Of a stretch of DNA of 64,000 bases, positions 36,718 through 43,975 are shown one piece after another (the stretch's first letter is position 1; each line of letters begins with the position of its first letter). A program made the translations under genes and the position numbers. This stretch comes from Methylobacterium sp. WSM2598 (lineage in GTDB: Bacteria > Pseudomonadota > Alphaproteobacteria > Rhizobiales > Beijerinckiaceae). The stretch is from the NCBI RefSeq assembly GCF_000379105.1, contig NZ_KB900609.1, positions 4,493,031-4,557,030 on the forward strand, read 5' to 3'. Below the pieces are notes generated by a model, which was given only the letters and a program-made list of their open reading frames with translations, did no database searches and had not been told where the DNA came from.

Positions 36718-37710
36718 ATGAATCTGGACAATTCGGGCCCGCCGCAGCCCGCCCGGGCGCGGCGCGAGGAGAGGCCGCTGACCTGGGACGAGTTGCGCGA
36801 CCGGGATCCGTGCATCGAGGCGAGCGAGCCGGTGCCGGAGACCCTGCGCCACCTCTGGTCCGACCTCTCCGTCGCCAGGGCGGTCCCGGACCAGACGACG
36901 CGCAAGGGGATGGGCAGCCCGCGCGAGCGGATCGCGCCGCATCGCCCGGCCTGGGTCTCGTCCGCCCTGAGGCCGGTGCAGGCACCCCGAAGGCTGCCGC
37001 CCCGCCTGGTCCATCGCGGGATCCCGGTCGACCCGCTCGTCGTCTGGGGGGAGGACGACCGGCGGAGCTACGACGACACCCGGTACCCGTGGGGCTGCGT
37101 GTGCAAGATCCTGAGTTCCGGGAAGACCGGGTCGGGCGTGCTCGTCGGCCCGCGCCACGTCCTGACGGCGAGCCACGTGGTGAATTGGGGCGGCACCGCC
37201 GAGACGATCGAGGTGCACCGGGCCGGCGCGACCGCCGCGGCGACCGCCAGGACCGTCCGGCGGTGGACCTTCACCAAGATCACCGGCGATCCCGGCGCCA
37301 GCACGGTCGACGAGGATTACGCGGTCCTGGTGGTCGATCAGCGCCTGGGCGACCGCTTCGGCTGGATGGGCGTGCGGACCTACGACAGCGCCTGGGACGA
37401 GGAGGATTGGTGGTGGAACATCGGCTATCCGGACGACGTGTCGGCGGGCCTGTTCCCGATCTACCAGCGCAACAAGAAGCTCGACGAGGACGCGTGGGAT
37501 TACGGCTCCGGCCGGGCGATGACGACCGCGGCCGACCTGATGCCGGGCCAGTCCGGCGGGCCGATGTTCGGGTTCTGGTCCGACGGTCCCTTCGTGGTCG
37601 CGGTCGTGTCGGCCGTCGGGAACGTCTTTCTGACCGGGACCGAGAATTACTGCTCGGGCGGGTCCGATCTCACGAGCCTCGTGAGCCAGGCGCGGAGCGG
37701 CGATCCCTGA
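36718..37710 (+). CDS. Trypsin-like serine protease (V8/Glu-endopeptidase-like) without signal peptide
   Basis: 330 residues from the ATG at 36718, which has GAGGGG 6 bases upstream; the frame is open further up to 36529. The catalytic triad is visible: His153 in LTASHVVNW, Asp200 in VDEDYAVLVVD and Ser279 in MPGQSGGPMF. The protease domain starts near residue 120, after a ~115-residue polar, arginine- and proline-rich N-terminal part without any hydrophobic export signal. It may act in the cytoplasm or be exported by a non-Sec route. The genes on either side give no hint of its target. Confidence 0.75.
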   Translation: MNLDNSGPPQPARARREERPLTWDELRDRDPCIEASEPVPETLRHLWSDLSVARAVPDQTTRKGMGSPRERIAPHRPAWVSSALRPVQAPRRLPPRLVHRGIPVDPLVVWGEDDRRSYDDTRYPWGCVCKILSSGKTGSGVLVGPRHVLTASHVVNWGGTAETIEVHRAGATAAATARTVRRWTFTKITGDPGASTVDEDYAVLVVDQRLGDRFGWMGVRTYDSAWDEEDWWWNIGYPDDVSAGLFPIYQRNKKLDEDAWDYGSGRAMTTAADLMPGQSGGPMFGFWSDGPFVVAVVSAVGNVFLTGTENYCSGGSDLTSLVSQARSGDP

Positions 37711-37759
37711 GGGGGTCCTCGACGCGGCGGGCAGCGCTCCCGGGACGCGCCGCCGCGGG

Positions 37760-38617
37760 TCAGGCCGCGCAGGCGGCGGTCCGGCGCACGATCGTGCGGA
37801 AGACGCTCGGCGGCACGCTGACATGGTCGCGGAAGAAGCGCGAGAAATGCGCGGGCGCCGAGAAGCCGAGCTTGGTGCCGAGATCCGCGAGGCTCTCGTC
37901 GCCGCCGACGATCGCCTCCACGGCTCGCTCGACGCGGATCGCGTTCAGGAAGACGTGCGGCGAGGCGCCGGTGGTCCGCTCGAACAGGCGGTAGAAATGG
38001 GCCCGCGACAGGCCGGCCTCCCGCGCCAGGGCGTCGGCGCCGAGGCCGAGCCCCTCCTCCCCGCGCATCCGCGCGATGGCGCGCCGCACGCGCCAATCCC
38101 CCCGCGCGGACCGGCTCGCCTCGCGCAGGGAGGTGCCGATCTCGCGCCATTTCGTGAAGCGCTCGATCAGGGCGATCATCAGCCCCGGCAGCAATTCGTC
38201 GCGCACGCGCCGCGACCCGGGCGCGTAGACCATCTCGGCGGCGAGGTCGCGCACCAGCGCGCGGATCGGCGCCGTCACCTGCCCGGCGGGCTCGTGGAAG
38301 AAGCCCGGGGCGCCGCTCGCCGACCAATTGTGCCGGAAGGCGCCGAGCCACGCCGGCTCGATGTAGAGGGCGAGGATCATCGCCGGCTCGCGGCGCGGAT
38401 CGTGCAGGTAGGCGTGGGTCTCCCAGGCGTTGACGAGCACCGCCTGCATGTCCGTCAGGCTGACCACCCGCTCCCCGACCAGGAACTGCGTGTCGTCGCC
38501 CTCCACCTTGAGCAGCACGTGACAATGCGGATGGGCGTGCCGGACCAGCCCGCGATCCATGTCGAGCAGGGCGACGCGGCCGAAATCTCCGTACGCGATC
38601 TCGAGAGCCTCAGACAT
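37760..38617 (-). CDS. AraC family transcriptional regulator
   Basis: 285 residues. A cupin-like N-terminal sensor domain (HAHPHCHVLLKVEGDDTQFL) precedes a ~100-residue C-terminal AraC DNA-binding domain with two helix-turn-helix units: LGADALAREAGLSRAHFYRL and SLADLGTKLGFSAPAHFSRF, followed by FRDHVSVPPSVFR. It lies 61 bp after the symporter gene and may regulate it. Confidence 0.88.
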   Translation of the reverse strand: MSEALEIAYGDFGRVALLDMDRGLVRHAHPHCHVLLKVEGDDTQFLVGERVVSLTDMQAVLVNAWETHAYLHDPRREPAMILALYIEPAWLGAFRHNWSASGAPGFFHEPAGQVTAPIRALVRDLAAEMVYAPGSRRVRDELLPGLMIALIERFTKWREIGTSLREASRSARGDWRVRRAIARMRGEEGLGLGADALAREAGLSRAHFYRLFERTTGASPHVFLNAIRVERAVEAIVGGDESLADLGTKLGFSAPAHFSRFFRDHVSVPPSVFRTIVRRTAACAA

Positions 38618-38678
38618 CGTCGGAATCTAGCACCCGGCCACGGCCGCTGCCAGCCGCGGACGGGCTCATTCGCGGCCT

Positions 38679-40097
38679 CTACTTTCGCGGCAGCGTCGCG
38701 GCCGGCCCGGATACCGGCAACGGGGCCGGCGCGCCGGGGCTCGGCCGGGCCAGCAGGCGGTCGGCCCCCATCACGACGAGCGGGATGACGAGGGCCACGT
38801 AGGCGTTGTCGATTCCGAAGGGATCGCCCGCCAGGAACCAGCCGATCGTGAGCACGAGGGAGGACAGGATGCTGACGACGGCGGCGCGCGGCCGGGCGAA
38901 CTGGGGCGCGTAGAAGGCGAACAGCACCAGGACCGCCAGCGTGGTGCGCAGGGACTTGGCCAGGAAGGTGACCTTCAGGATGTCCGGCGCGTAGATCGCC
39001 AGCGGGATCGGGACGAGGCCGACGACGACCGTGGCGACGCGCACGAAGGCGAGCGCGCCGCGCCCCTCCTCGCCGCGCAGGGGCAGGTAGAAGTCCTTGT
39101 AGAGGAGCGTCGCCGCCCCGATGCTGAGGGCCGAGATCGTGCCGAACAGCGAGCCGGCGAGCCCCGCGACCACGATCGCGGCGAGGAGGTCGTCCATCCG
39201 GCCGATCAGGGCGGGCAGCACCTGGATCGGCGGCAGGGCCGGCATCAGCACCCCGCCGCAGACCCCGACGAGGGCGGCGAGGAGGCCGAAGGGCACGAGG
39301 AGGACCGCGCACCAGAAGCTCGCCGCCCGGGCCGTGCGCCCGTCCTCCACCGTGTTGATCGCCTGGATCACGTACTGCGTGGAGAAGACCGCCCCGATCC
39401 CCGCCACGAGCCACGCGAAGATCTGCGCCCACCCGACCGTGTCGGCCGCGAACATCCGGGCCGGGACCTGCGCCTGCAGGGTGCCGAGGCCGCCGACCTG
39501 CGAGAGCGCGAAGACGGCGGCGACCAGGATGCCGATGTACTTGACGAGGGCGTGCAGGACGTTGGTGTAGATCACCGAGTGCATGCCGCCGACGCCGACG
39601 TAGAGCGTCGCCACCACCCCGGTGAGGACGATCGCGGTGCTGCGGTCGACCCGCAGCAGCCCCGACAGGACGGTGCCGCCCCCCGCATAGGTCGAGATCG
39701 CCACGATCTGCAGGGCGAAGATCATGATCACCGAGGTGGCGAGCTTGGTCGGCCGGCCGTAGGCCCGCGCCAGGGCGCCCGAGATCGTGTTCTCGCCGAG
39801 CGTCTTGAACCGGTCCGCGAGGAAGAACGCGTAGAGCATGAAGCCGATGCCGAGCGCCGCGATGTTCCAGGCCGCCGAGAGGCCGACCTTCACGGCCGTC
39901 TGGGTGGTGCCGACGCTCGCCGCGGTGCCGATGAACTCGGACATCAGCAGGAAGCCGATCAGCACCGCGGGGTAGCGCGCGCCCCCCGAGGTGAAGCTGC
40001 CGGCGCTCCTGGCGTGGCGGCGCGCGACGAGGCTGATCACGCCCATCGCGGCCATGTAGGCCAGCGTGAGCGACAGCACGATCCAGTTCGGCTGCAT
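38679..40097 (-). CDS. Sodium:solute symporter family protein
   Basis: 472 residues, with about 12-13 hydrophobic segments in the LeuT-like arrangement of the SSS family. Characteristic are SEFIGTAASVGTTQTA early on, ADRFKTLGENTISGALARAY, and the sodium-site region around GVGGMHSVIYTNVLHALVKY. The family takes up organic acids, amino acids, sugars or polyamines. The start at 40097 has only a weak Shine-Dalgarno of its own; a small leader frame with a strong one lies directly upstream. Confidence 0.87.
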   Translation of the reverse strand: MQPNWIVLSLTLAYMAAMGVISLVARRHARSAGSFTSGGARYPAVLIGFLLMSEFIGTAASVGTTQTAVKVGLSAAWNIAALGIGFMLYAFFLADRFKTLGENTISGALARAYGRPTKLATSVIMIFALQIVAISTYAGGGTVLSGLLRVDRSTAIVLTGVVATLYVGVGGMHSVIYTNVLHALVKYIGILVAAVFALSQVGGLGTLQAQVPARMFAADTVGWAQIFAWLVAGIGAVFSTQYVIQAINTVEDGRTARAASFWCAVLLVPFGLLAALVGVCGGVLMPALPPIQVLPALIGRMDDLLAAIVVAGLAGSLFGTISALSIGAATLLYKDFYLPLRGEEGRGALAFVRVATVVVGLVPIPLAIYAPDILKVTFLAKSLRTTLAVLVLFAFYAPQFARPRAAVVSILSSLVLTIGWFLAGDPFGIDNAYVALVIPLVVMGADRLLARPSPGAPAPLPVSGPAATLPRK

Positions 40098-40111
40098 GGC
40101 GGCCCGGTCCG

Positions 40112-40153
40112 TCAGCCGGCCGCGGCGCGGCGCGGGGCGCGAGACGTGATCAT
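40112..40153 (-). CDS. Possible 13-codon leader peptide of the symporter gene
   Basis: The frame MITSRAPRRAAAG starts with ATG at 40153, preceded by GGGAGGAACC, the best Shine-Dalgarno of the region. It ends 14 bases before the symporter start codon. Reinitiation or attenuation could set symporter expression. The rest of 40098-40411 contains a small stem (AGCCGCC/GGCGGCT at 40278-40299) and otherwise nothing that I recognise. Confidence 0.3.
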   Translation of the reverse strand: MITSRAPRRAAAG

Positions 40154-40411
40154 GGTTCCTCCCGGTTCTTCTAGGGGCGGTCGCGCGTGGAGACTTGCGT
40201 CGGATGCGCTCGCGTCGGACCCGATCGTGCGTGCGGAGAAACTCTTCAGCAAATAGAGAAAACTGATCTCGCCGATCAGCCGCCATGATGTCGGCGGCTC
40301 GCCCCGCCCGGGCGGGCGGTGCCGGACGGGCCGCGATCCCGCCGCGTCCGCGACCGTCCCGGCCGCGTTGCCCCGCGCCGGCTTCGCCGGTTGCGCAGTG
40401 AAGGCTTGGCC

Positions 40412-40698
40412 ATGCTCCCCATCGGCTCGACCGCCCCGTCCCTGACCGGAATGACCGCCCTGGTGATCGGCGGCTCCAGCGGCATCGGCGAGGCCGCCGC
40501 CCACGGCTTCGCCCGGGCCGGCGCCCGCATCGCCATCGCGGCGCGCCGCCCGGAGACGCTCGACGCGGCGCTGGACCAACTCCGGGCGCTCAGCCCCGCG
40601 GCGCGCGCCTCCGCGGCCGACGTGACCGAGCCCGGCGCCGCGCCGAGCCTCGCCGGGTGCTGACCGTGGACGGCGGCTACCTCGCGGGCGGGATCTGA
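40412..40698 (+). pseudogene. Short-chain dehydrogenase remnant with a large internal deletion
   Basis: The frame begins like an SDR: MTALVIGGSSGIGEAAAHGF, then RIAIAARRPETLDAAL and ADVTEPG, ending at 40663. A base further on, in another frame, the DNA reads RVLTVDGGYLAGGI and stops at 40696-40698, the normal SDR C-terminus. The central ~160 residues including the Ser-Tyr-Lys site are missing. An internal deletion that also shifted the frame explains this. It cannot be an active enzyme. Confidence 0.75.
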
Positions 40699-40823
40699 GC
40701 CGGGCCCCGGGGAGGCGCGGGGGTGTTCCGGCGCCGCCGCGCGTGCCACAACGCGCGGGATCGAGCGGGCCGCCGCGGCCCTCCGGCCCGGGGAGGCGGC
40801 CGCTCCGACCGGGGGAGTTCACC

Positions 40824-41132
40824 GTGATCCACGTCCTCGCCATCATCACGGCCAAGCCCGGCAAGCGGGACGAGGTGCTGGAGGCCTTCCGGGCGAACCT
40901 GCCCGCCGTCCACGCCGAGGACGGCTGCATCGAGTACGGGGCCGCGATCGATGCCGAGGGCGCCGGCCCCTCCCAGGCGCCGCTCGGCGCGGACACTTTC
41001 GTGGTGATCGAGAAATGGGCCAGCCTCGACGCGCTGCGGGCCCACGCGGCCGCGCCGCACATGCTGGCCTTCGGGGCGCGCACGAGGGACCTCGTCGCCT
41101 CGCGGGCGATCCACGTGCTCTCGCCGGCGTGA
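40824..41132 (+). CDS. Putative quinol monooxygenase / antibiotic biosynthesis monooxygenase (ABM) domain protein
   Basis: 102 residues from GTG at 40824, with GGGGGAG 7 bases upstream. The ABM fold is recognised by IHVLAIITAKPGKRDEVLEA, AEDGCIEYGA, TFVVIEKWASLDALRAH and the C-terminal MLAFGARTRDLV. YgiN-type members oxidise quinols without cofactor. The substrate is unknown. Its relation to the SDR remnant upstream is unclear. Confidence 0.8.
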   Translation: MIHVLAIITAKPGKRDEVLEAFRANLPAVHAEDGCIEYGAAIDAEGAGPSQAPLGADTFVVIEKWASLDALRAHAAAPHMLAFGARTRDLVASRAIHVLSPA

Positions 41133-41277
41133 GCGCGGGCGCGCCGCGCGCGCCGCGACGCGGCGGATGGCGGCGCGTCGGAAAACGCGGCAAAAGCGGC
41201 GCGCGCGCAGGACCCGGTTCAACCCGAACGAACCTCGCGCCCGGCCCGTCCCATCCCGACCGAGCTTCGACCCCACG

Positions 41278-42474
41278 ATGCATCACGCGGTGCCCCCCAC
41301 GCCCCCGGCCGACCTCACCGGCGACCTCTCCCCGCGCATGCGCGGGATCGGCACGAGCCAGATCGGGCTCGTGGCCGACCGCGGCCGGGACGATCCCGAG
41401 GTGGTGAAGCTGTGGATCGGGGAGGGCGACCTGCCGACGCCGCCCTTCATCGTGGAGGCGGCGCACCGGGCCATGCAGGCCGGGCACACGCGCTACGCCA
41501 CGTCGCTCGGCCTGCCGCGCCTGCGCGAGGCGCTCGCCGCCTATCACGCCCGGCACTGGGGCGTGGACGTCCCACCCGACCGCTTCGCCGTCACGGCGGG
41601 CGGCATGAACGCGATCATGCAGGCGGCGCAGGCGCTCCTCGAACCCGGCGACGAGATCATCGTCCCGTCCCCCGCCTGGCCGAACCTGGCGGAGGCCGTG
41701 CGCATCGCCGGCGGGGTGCCGGTCACGGTGCCCTACCGGGTCCTGGCCGACGGCCGCTTCGCGCTGCCGCTCGCCGCGATCGAGGCGGCCCTGACCCCGC
41801 GCACCCGGGTGCTGGTGGTGAACTCGCCCTCGAACCCGACCGGCTGGACGATGCCGCTGGCGGAGATGAAGGCCCTGCGCGACCTCGCCCGGGCCCGCGG
41901 CCTCTGGATCCTCTCGGACGAGGTCTACGCGCACTTCACCTACGGCAACGCGATCGCGCCGTCCTTCCTGCAGATCTGCACGGAGGACGACCGGCTGATC
42001 GTCACCAACACCTTCTCCAAGAACTGGGCCATGACGGGCTGGCGGGCGGGCTGGCTGGTCCACCCGCGCGGCCTCGGCCCCACCTTCGCCAAGCTCGGCC
42101 AGTACAACACGACCTCGATCCCGACCTTCATCCAGCACGCCGCCGTGGCGGCGCTCGACGAGGGCGACGGCTTCATCCGCACGATGGTCAATCGCTGCGC
42201 CGAGAGCCGGGAGATCCTGGTCTCCGGCCTGTCGCGCCTGCCCGGCGTCACGGTGGCGATGCCCGAAGGCGCGTTCTACCTGATGGCCCACGTGGCGGGC
42301 GGCGAGTCCAGCCTCGACCTCGCCTTCCGGCTCCTGCGCGAGGCGAAGGTCGGGGTCGCGCCGGGCACCGCCTTCGGCCCGGAGGGCGAGGGATTCATCC
42401 GTCTCTGCTTCGCGATCAGCCCGGGGCTGGCCCGCGAGGCCGTGTCCCGCCTCTCCGCAAGCCTCGGGCGCTGA
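41278..42474 (+). CDS. Class I/II pyridoxal-phosphate aminotransferase
   Basis: 398 residues. The cofactor lysine is in NTFSKNWAMTGWRAGW, with VVNSPSNPTGW and ILSDEVYAHFTY contributing the Asn and Asp-Tyr contacts, and the C-terminal arginine in GFIRLCFAIS binding the substrate carboxylate. The fold type I aspartate aminotransferase family is clear; the amino acid it uses is not. The start at 41278 gives MHHAVPPTPP; the frame is open upstream. Confidence 0.9.
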   Translation: MHHAVPPTPPADLTGDLSPRMRGIGTSQIGLVADRGRDDPEVVKLWIGEGDLPTPPFIVEAAHRAMQAGHTRYATSLGLPRLREALAAYHARHWGVDVPPDRFAVTAGGMNAIMQAAQALLEPGDEIIVPSPAWPNLAEAVRIAGGVPVTVPYRVLADGRFALPLAAIEAALTPRTRVLVVNSPSNPTGWTMPLAEMKALRDLARARGLWILSDEVYAHFTYGNAIAPSFLQICTEDDRLIVTNTFSKNWAMTGWRAGWLVHPRGLGPTFAKLGQYNTTSIPTFIQHAAVAALDEGDGFIRTMVNRCAESREILVSGLSRLPGVTVAMPEGAFYLMAHVAGGESSLDLAFRLLREAKVGVAPGTAFGPEGEGFIRLCFAISPGLAREAVSRLSASLGR

Positions 42475-42513
42475 CCGGCGCGGGCGCCTCCGCGCGGGGT
42501 CTCCCGGCCGCGG

Positions 42514-42540
42514 CGCCGCCGAACCGGGGACCGCTTCGGG
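42514..42540. repeat. Interspersed repeat family B, degenerate copy
   Basis: The core reads CGCCGAA-CCGGGGACCGC-TTCGGGC, two to three changes away from the other copies, so the stem is weakened. It follows the aminotransferase gene. Confidence 0.6.
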
Positions 42541-42558
42541 CCATCACGCGTTGGACCA

Positions 42559-42636
42559 TCTCGCACCTTCGACACGAGCTCATGGCGTGGCGAAGGTGCG
42601 AGAAGGGAACCGACGGTCACGAGAGATGACCGTCGG
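42559..42636 (+). ncRNA. Two perfect hairpins in the leader of the 5-formyl-THF cyclo-ligase gene
   Basis: Stem 1 is TCTCGCACCTTCG (42559-42571) with CGAAGGTGCGAGA (42591-42603): 13 perfect pairs and a 19-base loop. Stem 2 is CCGACGGTCA (42610-42619) with TGACCGTCGG (42627-42636): 10 perfect pairs and a 7-base loop. No T-run follows either. They could be a terminator pair, a cis-regulatory RNA or a small RNA. 6S RNA often sits beside this gene in proteobacteria, but I could not recognise its features here. Confidence 0.5.
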
Positions 42637-42673
42637 TATCGGAGGCGGCCCGCGCCGCCGCCCTGGCGCGATC

Positions 42674-43444
42674 ATGGGGGACACCATGGCCGGAGGTTCA
42701 TCCAAGCCGTCCGAGAAGGCTTCCGAGCCGGAACACCGCGAGGCGAGCGCGTTCGGCGAGTACAGTTCGCCGCCCTGCTTCATGCACGAACTCGACCCGG
42801 CCTCCCTCGGCCTCGGGGCGGCCGGCGACCCGGGAGCGTCCGCCGAAGGCGGCGCGCCGGACTGGCCGACGGTGAGGCGGTGGCGGAAGGAGACCCGGGC
42901 CGCCCTGATCGCGCGGCGCATGCAGATCTCGGCCCAGGAGCGGGAGACGTGGAGCGCGCGCATCGGCCGCGGGCTCGAGGCCGCGCTCGCCGGGGCGCCC
43001 GGCGGGCTGATCGGCTTCTACTGGCCCTTCCGGGGCGAGTTCGATGCCCGGCCCGTCCTGACGGCGCTGCGGGAGAGGGGCACCCGCCTCGCGCTGCCGG
43101 TCGTCGTCGAGAAGGCGCAGCCGCTGCAGTTCCGGGAGTGGCGGCCCGGGATCGCGATGACCCGCGGCGTCTGGGACATCCCGATCCCGGCCGAGGGCGA
43201 GGCGGTGCATCCCGACGTGCTGATCGCGCCGCTCGTCGGCTACGATCCGGCCGGCTACCGCCTCGGCTACGGGGGCGGCTTCTACGACCGCACGATCGCG
43301 GCCATGCCGGTCAGGCCCCGGGTGATCGGCGTCGGCTTCGCGCTCGCCCGCCTCGACACGATCCACCCTCAGCCGCACGACGTGCCCATGGACGTCATCG
43401 TCACCGAGGAGGGCGCGCAGCCGCGCCCGGCGCCCGCCGGCTGA
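42674..43444 (+). CDS. fau: 5-formyltetrahydrofolate cyclo-ligase
   Basis: About 256 residues. The catalytic domain covers roughly residues 75-245: RKETRAALIARRMQ, IGFYWPFRGEFDARPVLTAL, the ATP/substrate loop DVLIAPLVGYDPAGYRLGYG and GGFYDRTIA. It converts 5-formyl-THF to methenyl-THF using ATP. The N-terminal ~70 residues carry SPPCFMHELDP, an extension I associate with rhizobial-type homologues. The start is uncertain: ATG at 42626 would lie inside a hairpin, so 42674 or 42686 is preferred. Confidence 0.85.
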   Translation: MGDTMAGGSSKPSEKASEPEHREASAFGEYSSPPCFMHELDPASLGLGAAGDPGASAEGGAPDWPTVRRWRKETRAALIARRMQISAQERETWSARIGRGLEAALAGAPGGLIGFYWPFRGEFDARPVLTALRERGTRLALPVVVEKAQPLQFREWRPGIAMTRGVWDIPIPAEGEAVHPDVLIAPLVGYDPAGYRLGYGGGFYDRTIAAMPVRPRVIGVGFALARLDTIHPQPHDVPMDVIVTEEGAQPRPAPAG

Positions 43445-43506
43445 GGCGGGCGCCGATCCGCTCCGGGGAGAGGATCACCTTCCGATCGGCGCGGGTCTCA
43501 CACCCA

Positions 43507-43671
43507 ATCCGCTCGATCCCTTCGGGATGGCGGATTGGGGCTTCGCTCAGGCGCCGCGCGGGCTCATGATCCGCTCGATCCCTTCGGGATGGCGGATTGG
43601 GGCTTCGCTCAGGCGCCGCGCGGGCGCGGGATCCGGGCTGCGCTGTGATCAACCGGATCCCGGATCACAGC
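43507..43671. repeat. Interspersed repeat family A, two near-identical 62-bp units plus end hairpin
   Basis: Units start at 43507 and 43569, each with ATCCGCTCGATCCC-TTC-GGGATGGCGGAT and the core CTTCGCTCAGGCGCCGCGCG. The tail GATCCGGG...CCGGATCCCGGATC resembles the end hairpin at 3789 and 61012. The array fills the space between convergent fau and the small gene at 43665. Confidence 0.88.
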
Positions 43672-43853
43672 TTGCCCTTGTCGCGCAGGTCCAGGAGTCG
43701 CTGAGCCGCGACGTCTCCGGCCGCCGAGGACAGGGTCCTGCGCTTCCACACCTCCACCAGGGTGGGCTGCGCGAGCGGCGTGCTCGGGTGCAGGACGCTC
43801 CTCAGAAGCTGTTGGGCCAAGGTGGATGCGGGCAGTCCGGGGGGCTTCGGCAT
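43665..43853 (-). CDS. Small conserved-looking hypothetical protein
   Basis: 62 residues, MPKPPGLPASTLAQQLLRSV at the start and DVAAQRLLDLRDKGKL at the end. I do not recognise the family. It is amphipathic and probably helical; no signal peptide or membrane segment. The evidence for a gene is a compact frame whose stop lies exactly at the repeat edge, and a striking pair of TACGTA palindromes just upstream of the start. It may equally be a chance frame. Confidence 0.45.
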   Translation of the reverse strand: MPKPPGLPASTLAQQLLRSVLHPSTPLAQPTLVEVWKRRTLSSAAGDVAAQRLLDLRDKGKL

Positions 43854-43870
43854 ACGCGCGAGTCAGCGCC

Positions 43871-43889
43871 TACGTAGTTAATACGTAGT
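43871..43889. promoter_or_regulatory. Twin TACGTAGT sites, 11 bp apart
   Basis: TACGTAGT occurs at 43871-43878 and again at 43882-43889, one helical turn apart, each containing the palindrome TACGTA. The sites lie 18-36 bp upstream of the small gene at 43665-43853 and downstream of the kinase gene. Such spacing suggests a dimeric or LuxR/NarL-type regulator. The local sequence is much richer in A/T than its surroundings. Confidence 0.5.
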
Positions 43890-43975
43890 TTGTTTCTGAC
43901 GTGTCGCGCCCCGCGGGTCGGTCACGGCCGGGTGAGGCCCGACGGCCCGCGCCGCCGGCGCGGCGCCGGCGGGGA

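Noticed and set aside
33840..37994. Open frame of 1384 codons on the + strand
   Set aside because: Runs antisense through hmfA and out of frame through the protease gene; composition is low-complexity Arg/Gly/Ala.
42475..42625. 6S RNA upstream of the cyclo-ligase gene
   Set aside because: Position would fit, but I could not see the long bulged rod with the open central bubble; the observed stems are short and separate.
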